Source of the DNA: a virus
Length of the DNA: 64,000 nt
IMG/VR virus record: IMGVR_UViG_3300034101_006325
Location: 1-64,000 of that record
Direction: 5' to 3' (one strand)
Below, in pieces: positions 1 through 7,326 of this stretch. A model generated the notes under the pieces. The model made no database searches. It saw nothing but the letters and a program-made list of their open reading frames with translations, and was not told where the DNA came from. The stretch's first letter is position 1; the number at the start of each line of letters is the position of its first letter. The translations under genes and the position numbers were made by a program.

Positions 1-128
1 GAACCACGGTGCTTGGGGATGAAATCGATTACGATTCCGAACCAATCACCACAAACGTTATCGAATAGTTGGTGTTGATATTCACCGGGAGAGGTGGGTT
101 TGTTTCGAATCAAAGAACCGATTTTCAT
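1..128 (-). CDS. Partial small MKxGSL-family protein (C-terminus off left edge)
   Basis: The frame starts at ATG 128 and runs off the left edge after about 42 codons. The N-terminus reads MKIGSLIRN, matching the small paralogous proteins that fill the first 5 kb. Its ATG overlaps the TGA of the upstream neighbour (ATGA at 125-128), as is typical of this array. Function unknown. A small SH3/KOW-like barrel is an inference from the Gly/aromatic spacing (DWFGIVIDF). Confidence 0.6.
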   Translation of the reverse strand, partial: MKIGSLIRNKPTSPGEYQHQLFDNVCGDWFGIVIDFIPKHRG

Positions 129-361
129 TTGAGAACCTCGAGAATTTCTTCTATCTCATCTTCCAAGATGAGTGCCTTCATCACCAGGTTATCGGGTGTT
201 ACGAGGGCCTCGATGGTGGTGTAGTGGGTTGTGGAGTAGGACGGTGGAGTTATTTTGAGAACCAACGCGATCCAATCGAAGTCCAGGGTGGAGTTTTCCC
301 TGAAGATTGATACACCGGTTGTTTGGTATCGATTCCTGCGAAAGAGATCACCGATTTTCAC
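125..361 (-). CDS. Small MKxGDL-family protein
   Basis: A 78-residue protein beginning MKIGDLFRR, with an aromatic beta-rich core (FDWIALVLKI) and an acidic C-terminal tail (EDEIEEILEVLK). The start is GTG at 361, preceded by GGAGGAACT, a good ribosome binding site. It belongs to the array of short proteins sharing M-K-x-G-D/S-L near the N-terminus. Its GTG overlaps the stop of the upstream gene (GTGA). No function can be assigned. Confidence 0.7.
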   Translation of the reverse strand: MKIGDLFRRNRYQTTGVSIFRENSTLDFDWIALVLKITPPSYSTTHYTTIEALVTPDNLVMKALILEDEIEEILEVLK

Positions 362-639
362 AGTTCCTCCATGGGAATAACCCGAAAATCATGGGTGTGA
401 TACCCGAATCGAACCAATCCATCGTTCCCCACGAAGATCCCATGGAAACTCATGCCTGGAATTTCACCTAAGAATAGAATGGGATATCCAACCGGAAGTG
501 GATCAGATACCATCCTGTGTTTTGGAGAAAAAACCACAAGAAATCCTGAGGTTATTCCAACAGGGAAATTAACCGGATTATCCAGATGGGCATCCAAGGG
601 TATCCATGTATCAATTTTTTCCTGTGGGTAGATTGCCAT
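358..639 (-). CDS. Hypothetical protein, array member
   Basis: I prefer the start at ATG 639 (MAIYPQEKIDTW) because GAGG lies 7 nt upstream; ATG 651 is an alternative. The roughly 93-residue product has hydrophobic beta-type stretches (GFLVVFSP, PILFLGEIPG, FHGIFVGNDGLVRFGYH). They resemble the small barrel proteins around it, although it lacks the MKxGDL opening. Its 5' end overlaps the 3' end of the preceding gene by about 29 nt. Function unknown. Confidence 0.6.
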   Translation of the reverse strand: MAIYPQEKIDTWIPLDAHLDNPVNFPVGITSGFLVVFSPKHRMVSDPLPVGYPILFLGEIPGMSFHGIFVGNDGLVRFGYHTHDFRVIPMEEL

Positions 640-898
640 TCTGTGCCTCATGGAGGATTTGTTCCACGGGTTTTTCCGGTTCACCACGTAGATCTCGTTG
701 GGAATCCCTCCATGGTAAACTTCCCTTTTCCCACCTGCGAATCTGTTCCGGTGATTCGAGGAGTTTGATTGAGAATACCTCGGATCCTCGGTTATCAACC
801 TCTTCGATGAGGTGATTGAAACCGATGTGTTCTGCCTCCTTTTCACTTTCACAATCCACCAGGAGTTCGGTGAGGAATGAGATTCGATAGATGGCCAT
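611..898 (-). CDS. Hypothetical protein
   Basis: I place the start at ATG 898 (MAIYRISFLTELLVDCE), giving 95 residues; an open extension to 991 overlaps the neighbour and looks non-coding. The N-terminal half has a beta-alpha pattern with many acidic residues (CESEKEAEHIGFNHLIEEVDN) and the tail is basic and polar. It opens like the next gene (M-A-I-Y), perhaps by chance. It sits inside the small-protein array. No family recognised. Confidence 0.5.
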   Translation of the reverse strand: MAIYRISFLTELLVDCESEKEAEHIGFNHLIEEVDNRGSEVFSIKLLESPEQIRRWEKGSLPWRDSQRDLRGEPEKPVEQILHEAQNGNLPTGKN

Positions 899-932
899 GG
901 TGTTGTATACTAATCCATTTTTGCTGGTGTTT

Positions 933-1142
933 TCATCGAACAATTTCGAGGTATTCGTTGGGAATCCAACCTTTTGAGGTGGGAAATACAACCTGGGAAC
1001 GGTAGATGTGTTGTTCGATAATGATTCCGAGTGAACCGTAGGGGATTACCAGAGATGATTCAACACGATTGTTGAAGAGTTCCGTGTAGGGTAGGGCACC
1101 ACCGGTGTGGCAAACCCTGATCAAGGTTCCTACTGGATACAT
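933..1142 (-). CDS. Small array protein (SH3-like, predicted)
   Basis: A 69-residue protein beginning MYPVGTLIRV and ending with G-W-I-P-N-E-Y-L-E-I-V. This ending (aromatic, P-x-E-Y-L/M-x-x-V) recurs in the neighbouring paralogs and is common in small KOW/SH3-like phage proteins. It overlaps the upstream gene by 13 nt. Function unknown; a role in binding DNA or protein is only a guess from the fold. Confidence 0.65.
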   Translation of the reverse strand: MYPVGTLIRVCHTGGALPYTELFNNRVESSLVIPYGSLGIIIEQHIYRSQVVFPTSKGWIPNEYLEIVR

Positions 1143-1330
1143 GGGTGGATTTCCTGGAGATCCTTGGAATCGAAGGTGTGAACCATGGAGGTTGTTGGAA
1201 CGAGACAGTGGCAGAAGTACATGGTGTACTTGAATTCAACATCGATGATGAGTAGAGGTTGATCGTAGTAAGGTGAGGTGCGGTACTTCGTGAGCCTCAC
1301 CACGGAACCAGGATTGAATGGGAGGCTCAC
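1130..1330 (-). CDS. Small array protein
   Basis: A 66-residue protein starting at GTG 1330, overlapping the stop of the upstream gene as GTGA. It begins MSLPFNPGSVVRLTKY, a variant of the G-D/S-L-V-R opening, and continues with alternating hydrophobic residues (QPLLIIDVEFKYTMYFC). Function unknown. Confidence 0.6.
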   Translation of the reverse strand: MSLPFNPGSVVRLTKYRTSPYYDQPLLIIDVEFKYTMYFCHCLVPTTSMVHTFDSKDLQEIHPCIQ

Positions 1331-1542
1331 TGTTGAACCTCCTTCATGCCAACCGTGCAGATATAACCCACCCGCTGATCGGAGAGAAGCACCTTGGCCC
1401 AGTTATCTCGGTATGGAATCTCAGCTTGGAGGACCAACATAGGTTGATTCTCCAATACGCGGAACGAATCTCCATAGCGAAGATCCGGGTAGAAATTCAC
1501 GTATGAACGAGGAGGAACTACGATGAGAGATCCTGGTTTCAT
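1327..1542 (-). CDS. Small MKPGSL-family protein
   Basis: A 71-residue protein beginning MKPGSLIVVPP, preceded by an AGGAG ribosome binding site 8 nt upstream of ATG 1542. The pattern is short beta strands (PMLVLQAEI, WAKVLLSDQRVGYIC), consistent with a small barrel. It overlaps both neighbours by 4 nt, so the array is probably translated with coupling. Function unknown. Confidence 0.7.
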   Translation of the reverse strand: MKPGSLIVVPPRSYVNFYPDLRYGDSFRVLENQPMLVLQAEIPYRDNWAKVLLSDQRVGYICTVGMKEVQQ

Positions 1543-1790
1543 AGGGAACTCCTGTGTTGTGATGCCGGTTTAAGGAAACGAGCCACACACCAACCGGAAT
1601 GGCCGGTGGAGGAGAGGACCTTGGCATAGGTGACAGTGTGCCAGGACTCGAAGGCGTTGGGAACCTCGGTGATTTCCACGATGATTCCGATGTGACCTCG
1701 GGTGAATGTCACGTTGAAGTCGTAGAGGGAGAGATCGGTGCAGAGATCCACTCCGTCCGCAACCACCATGCTTCCAACTCGAAGTTCCAT
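1539..1790 (-). CDS. Small array protein
   Basis: An 83-residue protein beginning MELRVGSMVVADG, then an I-G-I-I-V-E-I strand and a G-W-C-V-A-R-F-L segment (compare G-W-I-P-N-E-Y-L in the paralog at 933). It is the first gene of this co-directional run; a terminator lies just upstream, so it probably has its own promoter near 1795-1830. Function unknown. Confidence 0.65.
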   Translation of the reverse strand: MELRVGSMVVADGVDLCTDLSLYDFNVTFTRGHIGIIVEITEVPNAFESWHTVTYAKVLSSTGHSGWCVARFLKPASQHRSSL

Positions 1791-1832
1791 GGTATTAGTA
1801 TATCATGGGGAGGCGGGAGATTTCACGGGATG

Positions 1833-1864
1833 AAAAACGACCGGGAGTTTTTAGTTCCCGGTCG
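1833..1864 (-). terminator. Rho-independent terminator
   Basis: A perfect 9-bp inverted repeat pairs CGACCGGGA (1838-1846) with TCCCGGTCG (1856-1864) around a 9-nt loop. On the minus strand a TTTTT run (1833-1837) follows directly. It sits just after the gene ending at 1932, whose transcript it should end. Confidence 0.85.
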
Positions 1865-1931
1865 AAGCTGAACGCAACAGTTCAGACATAATAAATAAAA
1901 TCTATAGTGAATTTCTTCAAAAAAAAGAGTG

Positions 1932-2432
1932 TTATACGCTTAGGTTCCAATACACCTTGATATAAGGAGCAGGACTTGTTGGCATAATTTGTCCATTATC
2001 TTCCCAGTAAGCATACCATTCAAAGAACATTGATTCATCACCTATCCAAATTTCATGTGCCTGGTTGGGTCCTGAAGCATAAATGCTTGCGGGACTGAGT
2101 TCTCTGTTGACGTTAAAACTATCACTGTCCATAAAGCTATTATCGACGGGTCTCCATATGATGTAGTACCAGGTTCCACCGCTTGGTGTAATTGATCCGT
2201 AAGGATATGTCGTGGTGTTTTGATTTATCGTCATACCGTCGAACATCGAATGTGATAAAGTTGTGCCACCTGCGTTTGTGATAGTGGATTCGTAATACGT
2301 CATGGTATAACCGCCAGGAAGAACTGTAGGCTCTCCACCACCACCGCCACCTCCTGATGAAGTGATGCTTATACCACCACCTGTTCCACTAAATTTGATG
2401 GATCCTCCGGATCCGCTTGTTCTTATGGCCAT
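1932..2432 (-). CDS. Gly-rich putative virion or tail-associated protein
   Basis: I start it at ATG 2432 (MAIRTSGSGGSIKFSG), preceded by CGGAG. The product is about 166 residues. The N-terminal 35 residues are nearly all Gly/Ser/Thr with amphipathic strands and end in a G7 run. The rest is Tyr/Trp/Thr-rich with no charged clusters (TWYYIIWRP, FFEWYAYWED). This composition suits an extracellular or virion surface protein such as a fibre tip or head decoration, but I recognise no family. It has its own terminator. Confidence 0.55.
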   Translation of the reverse strand: MAIRTSGSGGSIKFSGTGGGISITSSGGGGGGGEPTVLPGGYTMTYYESTITNAGGTTLSHSMFDGMTINQNTTTYPYGSITPSGGTWYYIIWRPVDNSFMDSDSFNVNRELSPASIYASGPNQAHEIWIGDESMFFEWYAYWEDNGQIMPTSPAPYIKVYWNLSV

Positions 2433-2503
2433 AAAAATCTCCGGACTGAACAACCTAAATTTGTTCAATCAAATATAAATATCAACAAAATTCAATGTTG
2501 AAT

Positions 2504-2704
2504 TCAATTTGATTCGACTCGATCCATGTAATCCTCGTAGAACTGGCGTGTTTTTCCGTCGGGGGTGAGAACCTCTGCGATGTTATCGAGCAATCGATCT
2601 GAGAAGAATGTTCGAAGAACCACGTAGACCTGAGGTTCATCTGAGAACTTTACGAGTTCACCTGGGAGGAGGGGTTCCCTCGGTGTAGGGGGTGATCGTT
2701 TCAT
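2504..2704 (-). CDS. Small array protein
   Basis: A 66-residue protein with G-E-L-V-K-F near residue 16 and a strand followed by T-P-D-G-K-T-R (residues 49-55). The 'T-P-D-G' or 'T-P-x-G' hairpin recurs in the paralogs at 4678, 5086 and 13367. It overlaps the upstream gene by 4 nt (ATGA at 2701-2704). Function unknown. Confidence 0.65.
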   Translation of the reverse strand: MKRSPPTPREPLLPGELVKFSDEPQVYVVLRTFFSDRLLDNIAEVLTPDGKTRQFYEDYMDRVESN

Positions 2705-2889
2705 TTCACAACATCCATGTAGTTCTCAGTTTCTTCCACGATTAGGCCGTCCTGACAGAGAACGAACCACCATCGGTGGTGTTGATCACCCCACCAGTTG
2801 GTTCGAGGAGACTCGTAGAGGATTATTCCGGTAAGGGGAGTTCCTTTCCGTCCCTCTTGCCTCCCGATCACAAAGTCACCCGGTTTCAT
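2701..2889 (-). CDS. Small MKPGDFV-family protein
   Basis: A 62-residue protein beginning MKPGDFVIGRQ. The core is G-I-I-L-Y-E-S then W-W-F-V-L-C-Q-D-G-L-I and the end is Y-M-D-V-V-K. The order 'M-K-P-G-D-x-V ... G-I-I ... V-L-x-x-D-G ... Y-M-x-V' is that of the small SH3-like proteins common in large phages. It overlaps the preceding gene by 14 nt. Confidence 0.7.
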   Translation of the reverse strand: MKPGDFVIGRQEGRKGTPLTGIILYESPRTNWWGDQHHRWWFVLCQDGLIVEETENYMDVVK

Positions 2890-3085
2890 CGATTCTGCTT
2901 AAGTATTGAGGTGAGAGCTGGACTGGTAGTTCACGAATAAAACCGGTGTTGCACACGAGAGTTATCATCATACCTTCAACCTGGGCAACAATCGCGATGG
3001 AACCCCACTGGTGGCCATCTTTCCAGAACTTCGGAATCTTTTCACTGATCCTCACCAGATCACCAGGTTTCATCTCTTTGATCAT
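2876..3085 (-). CDS. Small MKPGDLV-family protein
   Basis: The clearest member of the family: MKPGDLVRI begins at residue 5 (ATG 3073), with an alternative upstream ATG at 3085. It continues with W-G-S-I-A-I-V-A-Q-V, then V-C-N-T-G-F-I, and ends P-Q-Y-L-S-R-I. It is the first gene of its run and is divergent from the AgmX-like gene at 3157, with 71 nt between them. Function unknown. Confidence 0.7.
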   Translation of the reverse strand: MIKEMKPGDLVRISEKIPKFWKDGHQWGSIAIVAQVEGMMITLVCNTGFIRELPVQLSPQYLSRIDETG

Positions 3086-3156
3086 AAAATAACATTCACA
3101 AGTTGTTTATTTCACTTTTTCGGGAACTTATTGTTTCTCCGGTTTTCTAATGCATC

Positions 3157-4446
3157 ATGGCAAAAGAAGAAACTCTCAGTTTTGTTGGCAGTACAAGATC
3201 CGTTGAGTTGAGGTTGGAATGGGGTAACTCAACCTTGAAGATTGTTGATCTAGATCCTCCCAGGAACTTCACTGCTGGAAACACAATACATTGCGATCAT
3301 CAACTTCCCATCAAACCGGTGGAAATCATTCGTGTTGAAGGTGATGATGTTTTTTTATGTGGAGAAAAGTTGGAGTTTGATGTTGAGAAAACCATCGAAC
3401 ATGGTGGTGTTACGTTCCGTGCTCGGCTGGGGGATAGAGGTGAGAAGGTTGTTGGTGGGTTTACGTTGGGAGATGGTGGGTGGTTCAATGGATTATCAGC
3501 AGTGATTCATGCCGCATTCCTGGGTGCAATCTTCTACTACAATCCTCTGCTCAACCCCACGGAGGATGGATCGATAACCGAGGAACAGAGGATTGTTTTA
3601 TCTCAGTATCTCTCCACCGCGGCCGAGAGGGAAGAGAAGAGGATGGAATCCGAGGTGGAGAATGTTGTGAGTGGTGGTGAGGTTGGTGGAAGATCCAAAG
3701 GAAGTGAAGGAAATATGGGGAGTAGTTCCGCTAAACCTTCAAACTCACGTTACTCGGTTGCAGGACCGAAGGATAATCAGGATCCACATGTTTCTAGGCA
3801 GGTTGCACTGAAGGATGCTGAGAACTTTGGGATGGTTGGATTGTTGAGTTCCACCGGAGGAGATACGGATTCTCCAACCTCTCCATGGGGTAGGGATGAT
3901 TCTCTTGGGAATGATGCGGTGAGTTTCAATGGTTCACTTTGGGGGGATCAACCTGGGGATAACTTTGGTTCCAATGGATTGGGACTTTCTGGTATAGGTG
4001 AAGGAAGCGGTGGGCCTGGTGAGGGGATAGGTGTTGGGCCCAACCTGGGTGGGCTAGGAAACAACATTCATCATGGGTTTGGACCGCCAGGAGTGTTATC
4101 GAAGAAGTACGTGCATAAGGATATAAAGATGAGACCGAGTTCGACCAGCGTATCAGGAAGAATTCCGCCTGAGGTAATACAGAGGATTATTCGCCAGAAT
4201 TACGGGAGGTTCAGAGCATGTTACGAAACAGGCTTGAGGAGCAACCCGTCGTTGAGCGGAAGGGTTGCAGTGAGGTTTGTTGTGGGGAGAGATGGATCTG
4301 TGTCGAGTGTTGGAAATGGAGGATCGGATCTTCCTGATGGTGGGGTTGTGAATTGTGTAGTGAATTCCTTCAGGGGTTTATCCTTTCCTGCGCCGGATGA
4401 TGGAATCGTAACGGTAGGTTATTCGATACAGTTCTCTCCGGGATGA
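3157..4446 (+). CDS. AgmX/PglI C-terminal domain membrane protein
   Basis: This 429-residue protein has an N-terminal soluble beta-rich domain (1-108), one predicted membrane segment (about 111-129) and a coiled acidic stretch (about 140-165). A Ser/Gly/Asn-rich linker follows (about 170-330), then a compact C-terminal domain (about 338-427). The last domain carries the G-R-I-P-P-E-V-I-Q-R-I-I-R-Q-N signature, R-A-C-Y-E-x-G-L and a paired Cys, as in the AgmX/PglI C-terminal (TonB-like) family of myxobacterial gliding and envelope proteins. It is an isolated plus-strand gene among minus-strand ones and its codons are GC-richer than the 5-10 kb block. I infer capture from a deltaproteobacterial host; its role for the phage is unknown. 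Confidence 0.75.
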   Translation: MAKEETLSFVGSTRSVELRLEWGNSTLKIVDLDPPRNFTAGNTIHCDHQLPIKPVEIIRVEGDDVFLCGEKLEFDVEKTIEHGGVTFRARLGDRGEKVVGGFTLGDGGWFNGLSAVIHAAFLGAIFYYNPLLNPTEDGSITEEQRIVLSQYLSTAAEREEKRMESEVENVVSGGEVGGRSKGSEGNMGSSSAKPSNSRYSVAGPKDNQDPHVSRQVALKDAENFGMVGLLSSTGGDTDSPTSPWGRDDSLGNDAVSFNGSLWGDQPGDNFGSNGLGLSGIGEGSGGPGEGIGVGPNLGGLGNNIHHGFGPPGVLSKKYVHKDIKMRPSSTSVSGRIPPEVIQRIIRQNYGRFRACYETGLRSNPSLSGRVAVRFVVGRDGSVSSVGNGGSDLPDGGVVNCVVNSFRGLSFPAPDDGIVTVGYSIQFSPG

Positions 4447-4447
4447 G

Positions 4448-4681
4448 TCACAGTGCGCGGAGGAATCTCTCCTGCATCCAGCCCGATTTCCCCATGGACG
4501 TGATCACATAGACATATCGATGACGTTCATGGGGACATGTTCCATGTCTAATTGTTAAAACAATCTCGTTTGGAACGACTTTCCCGCAGACCATCCCGTC
4601 AGGCCTTTGCCAGAGGCAAATAAATCTTGGAGAGTCTGGGTGATCAGGAGGATTGATCGTCGTAAGAACACCTAACTTCAT
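4448..4681 (-). CDS. Small array protein
   Basis: A 77-residue protein starting MKLGVLTTI, with F-I-C-L-W-Q-R-P-D-G-M-V-C and Y-V-Y-V-I-T-S-M-G-K-S-G-W. The last segment matches the S-x-G-x-S-G-W-C element in the paralog at 1539. It ends one base from the stop of the convergent AgmX-like gene and overlaps its upstream neighbour by 4 nt. Function unknown. Confidence 0.65.
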   Translation of the reverse strand: MKLGVLTTINPPDHPDSPRFICLWQRPDGMVCGKVVPNEIVLTIRHGTCPHERHRYVYVITSMGKSGWMQERFLRAL

Positions 4682-4872
4682 ATCAATTTTTTTATATGAC
4701 GCTTAAAGTAAGTACGAATTGTTCCGTTTGGAAATAATACATCACAAGTTGGTTTGCCTAATTTAACTGTCTTGCCCATGCCAACTACAAGTAGAACGGG
4801 CGAAACTTCTTGTTTTAGCCAAGAAGAATGTATGTTAAGTGTGACTATGTCACCTACATGCAAAGAACTCAT
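4678..4872 (-). CDS. Small array protein
   Basis: A 64-residue protein beginning MSSLHVGDIVTLN. The V-G-D-I-V opening is shared with the family, and V-L-F-P-N-G-T-I-R-T-Y-F matches the strand-turn element of the paralogs. From about here leftward in transcription the DNA becomes visibly AT-richer than 1-4.5 kb. Function unknown. Confidence 0.65.
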   Translation of the reverse strand: MSSLHVGDIVTLNIHSSWLKQEVSPVLLVVGMGKTVKLGKPTCDVLFPNGTIRTYFKRHIKKLI

Positions 4873-4876
4873 GTCT

Positions 4877-5089
4877 TTATCGATTGTGGACTATTATCTT
4901 GTCCTCGTCAACTCCTGCCCAAACATCATACCAGAACCTCTTGTCGTTTTCCTCAAGAAGTTCAAAAGAATATAGTATCGAATGTTTGCCATGAAGTTCC
5001 GTTGTATCCTTTACGCCTACGACTAAACCGTGAAACGTTAGGTTAGTCGCCCATTCGTAGGTGATGAGATCTCCAATTTGAACCTTCAT
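4877..5089 (-). CDS. Small array protein
   Basis: A 70-residue protein beginning MKVQIGDLITYEW, followed by F-H-G-L-V-V-G-V-K-D and I-L-Y-S-F-E-L-L. It keeps the I-G-D-L-I start and the G-L-V-V-G strand of the family. ATGA overlap with the upstream gene. Function unknown. Confidence 0.65.
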   Translation of the reverse strand: MKVQIGDLITYEWATNLTFHGLVVGVKDTTELHGKHSILYSFELLEENDKRFWYDVWAGVDEDKIIVHNR

Positions 5090-5298
5090 AACTTCTCATA
5101 AGAAACCATGGAAAACTTGCTCATGGTGTGGATGCCAGTAGGGGTGAGAATCTGGACGAAAGTCTCATACTTTCCCGGAATGACCATTGCGGGAAAGATC
5201 TCAGAATCGCCAACAAACCGCATGAGATCCTCAAGGTAGTAGTTTCCACCCTTGCAGGCGTTCCGTGCTGACGAGCTTGGGTACATCAAGGAACCCAT
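5086..5298 (-). CDS. Small array protein
   Basis: I place the start at ATG 5298 (MGSLMYPSSSARN), since the family opening G-S-L follows; the frame is open to 5391 without a family-like sequence. The product (about 70 residues) ends with F-V-Q-I-L-T-P-T-G-I-H and a Y-E-K-L tail, matching the T-P-x-G element of the paralogs. No convincing ribosome binding site is visible, so the start is uncertain. Confidence 0.55.
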   Translation of the reverse strand: MGSLMYPSSSARNACKGGNYYLEDLMRFVGDSEIFPAMVIPGKYETFVQILTPTGIHTMSKFSMVSYEKL

Positions 5299-5399
5299 GG
5301 GAATATCTGCAATGTAAGCATCGATGAGGTGCTTCACAAATTCAATATAACATTGTTTCTGATGAATTACACTGTATAAAAATAGATTCAAACTATAGA

Positions 5400-5813
5400 T
5401 TACTTCATGTTGAAAAGAGCTAACCCTGAAAGAGTTAGAAGAGAAGCAACAAAATGTTTAAGTTCAAATTCTTCATCCAAGAACATAATTGAAAGCAAGA
5501 CAGTGACAACAGGCGCTGCAGAAACCATTACAGACAGTGCGCCTGTCGAATTAGAAGATTTTAGAAGAAGGCCAAACGTAACTGCGCCACAAATGTGCAA
5601 GCCAGTAGTAATTACAGCAAAAATGGAACCTTGCAAATCTAAAGAAGAATTTTTAGGTGCTAAATTATACCACACAGGAACCAGCGCAAGATAGATGGAC
5701 GCTGCAATGATCTGCATGTAATAAGGATGTAATTTATCAACAGCCAGTTTTCTAAAGAAAGCTGACAAGCCAAATGATAAGATCGTTGCTGCAATCAGAA
5801 CACGATTCATCAA
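5400..5813 (-). CDS. Half-size EamA/DMT-superfamily transporter
   Basis: A 137-residue, very hydrophobic protein with four or five predicted membrane helices and the EamA pattern: an N-terminal S-F-G-L-S-A-F-F-R-K-L-A motif, a helix ending L-L-L-K-S-S-N-S-T-G, and P-V-V-T-V-L-L-S-I-M-F-L-D-E. Full EamA transporters have two such units; this has one and would need to dimerise. It faces away from the J-domain gene, with a 56-nt AT-rich divergent region between. Substrate unknown; a metabolite or nucleoside exporter is possible. Confidence 0.7.
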   Translation of the reverse strand: MMNRVLIAATILSFGLSAFFRKLAVDKLHPYYMQIIAASIYLALVPVWYNLAPKNSSLDLQGSIFAVITTGLHICGAVTFGLLLKSSNSTGALSVMVSAAPVVTVLLSIMFLDEEFELKHFVASLLTLSGLALFNMK

Positions 5814-5869
5814 ATTATAGTAACATTTTTTAAAGAATAATAAAAGATTTTTACAAGTTTATTTAAAAC

Positions 5870-6478
5870 ATGGACAAAAAAAGAAAGAAAAAAAGTCTCA
5901 AATTAAAAGCAGAATATCTAAAGCTTGAGCTAGAAGAAAAAATCGAAGAAACGGCAAAATATGAAAAAGAATTTATGGATGAAATTTTGAAATTAGAGCT
6001 AGAAGATCTACAAGAAGAGACTCCGTCTAATAAACAAAAGACGAACTCTGCGACTGTTGACGTCTTGGACGAAAGCTCTGCGGAATCAGAGAAAGAATTA
6101 GAAGAACAAGACAAAGTCGAAGAGAAGCCGGAGGAGATTAAAAAACTGTGGAAACAAATAGCACTATTGACACATCCAGATAGATCAGGCAATGATCCAG
6201 AAAAAGTTGACAAATACAAACGAGCAGCTGCTGCTTGGGACGATAAAAACTATGCTGAAATTATTTCAATAGCAGAAGAATTAGGAATTGATTTACCCGA
6301 GGACACTATTGTTGATCTACACATTCTAGAAAATTTTATTAATGACCTTCAGGGAAAGATAAAAGAAAACGAGAGCTCAATTCTGAGAGCATGGGCAACT
6401 GCGCCTCAGAACAAAAAAGAAAAAATACTGGATCTATATTTAAAGTCAAAGGGTAAAAAAAGAAAAACTGCCGACTGA
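5870..6478 (+). CDS. J-domain-like protein with coiled-coil N-terminus
   Basis: The 202-residue protein has a highly charged, probably coiled-coil first half (1-85). Then comes a J-domain-like segment: K-L-W-K-Q-I-A-L-L-T-H-P-D-R-S-G, the H-P-D tripeptide that stimulates Hsp70 ATPase, followed by a helix K-Y-K-R-A-A-A-A-W. Phages use J-proteins to recruit host DnaK. The placement of the J-segment after a coiled coil is unusual for DnaJ but common among phage J-like proteins. Its partner here could be host DnaK; the actin/Hsp70-like ATPase at 41247 is a more speculative option. Confidence 0.7.
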   Translation: MDKKRKKKSLKLKAEYLKLELEEKIEETAKYEKEFMDEILKLELEDLQEETPSNKQKTNSATVDVLDESSAESEKELEEQDKVEEKPEEIKKLWKQIALLTHPDRSGNDPEKVDKYKRAAAAWDDKNYAEIISIAEELGIDLPEDTIVDLHILENFINDLQGKIKENESSILRAWATAPQNKKEKILDLYLKSKGKKRKTAD

Positions 6479-6479
6479 C

Positions 6480-6833
6480 TCAAATTGATGCTGGTGCTCT
6501 GCCATGATCATCTTCTACACGAACTACATCTGCGAGCTCCGAAGTAGAGACTTCTAGAACCTGCACATCATCAACTGCTGACATTCTATGCAGCATGCCG
6601 GGAGCAATGTGCCACGTTTGACCTTCTTTGAGAACATGAGTTTTAAGATTTGTTTTGCTGGTGCCGTATTCCAGAGTTAATTCTCCCTTTAGAACCATAA
6701 TCGTTTCATCTTTTATTTTATGATATTGCAGAGATAGTCTTTTTCCCGCAGAAATATGCAATATCTTTCCAAGATATTTTGGTTGCTCGGCCCAGATTAC
6801 TTCGTGTCCCCAAGGCTTGTTGACTTTTCTCAT
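6480..6833 (-). CDS. Cupin, mannose-6-phosphate isomerase type II-like
   Basis: I start it at ATG 6833 (MRKVNKPWGHEVIW); a TTG at 6860 is the alternative. It is a single-domain cupin of about 117 residues. V-N-K-P-W-G-x-E is the hallmark opening of the isomerase domain of type II phosphomannose isomerases, followed by the metal motif Q-Y-H-K-x-K-D-E and a second H in P-G-M-L-H-R-M. It probably isomerises a sugar phosphate. With the PMM-like, UDPGP-like and epimerase genes elsewhere in the window it suggests phage-directed nucleotide-sugar chemistry. Confidence 0.75.
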   Translation of the reverse strand: MRKVNKPWGHEVIWAEQPKYLGKILHISAGKRLSLQYHKIKDETIMVLKGELTLEYGTSKTNLKTHVLKEGQTWHIAPGMLHRMSAVDDVQVLEVSTSELADVVRVEDDHGRAPASI

Positions 6834-6860
6834 ATAAATGTGACGGTTAATTATTGCCAA

Positions 6861-7109
6861 TTAAACAATTTTTTTCAAAAGAATTGATCTTGTCCAACCA
6901 AATTCACCAGAAGCTGCTAAAACGAAAGCATTATCAAATTTTTCTATAGAAACAACAATCATGGGAACCGTTTGTTTGATTACAAATTGAACATCAAAAG
7001 CTTTTGGCTCGTAGTCGGGCTCCGCCCACAAAAAATATCCTTCTTTTAATTTTGTTCTATCGAAACAAAATACCACTAAATCTCCGACTTTGATCGGGTC
7101 GTGGTCCAT
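6861..7109 (-). CDS. Small GDLV-family protein
   Basis: The start is set at ATG 7109 (MDHDPIKVGDLVVFC). Upstream open codons encode a hydrophobic stretch that overlaps the neighbour and is probably not translated. After V-G-D-L-V the protein has P-M-I-V-V-S-I-E-K and G-E-F-G-W-T-R, the same G-x-S/F-G-W element seen at 1539 and 4448, so it is an outlying member of the small barrel family. Function unknown. Confidence 0.6.
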   Translation of the reverse strand: MDHDPIKVGDLVVFCFDRTKLKEGYFLWAEPDYEPKAFDVQFVIKQTVPMIVVSIEKFDNAFVLAASGEFGWTRSILLKKIV

Positions 7110-7125
7110 ACAAATAATTATATAT

Positions 7126-7326
7126 TCATAGACGAATATAAGAAAAATGAAATACAGGACCAAACCCAAATTCTGTTACATTAGAATTTTTCCAATAATC
7201 GTTAATTCCAAAATGCCATAAATCTGGCAGTGGCAATAATTTAGCATTAAAAATAAATTTTTTAGTTTTTATATGACAAGAAATTAATCCTTCATCTTTC
7301 CACAAGAAGTCAATTTCACAGGTCAT
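7126..7326 (-). CDS. Hypothetical protein
   Basis: A 66-residue protein rich in aromatic residues (DLWHFGINDYW, FGFGPVFHFSYIRL). It overlaps the upstream gene by 4 nt (ATG 7326, stop at 7323). No motif or family recognised; co-directional with its neighbours. Confidence 0.5.
   Translation of the reverse strand: MTCEIDFLWKDEGLISCHIKTKKFIFNAKLLPLPDLWHFGINDYWKNSNVTEFGFGPVFHFSYIRL

Noticed and set aside
5400-5813. EamA half-transporter as a broken full-length gene
   Set aside because: No remnant of the second half is seen on either side, and half-size members of the superfamily exist.
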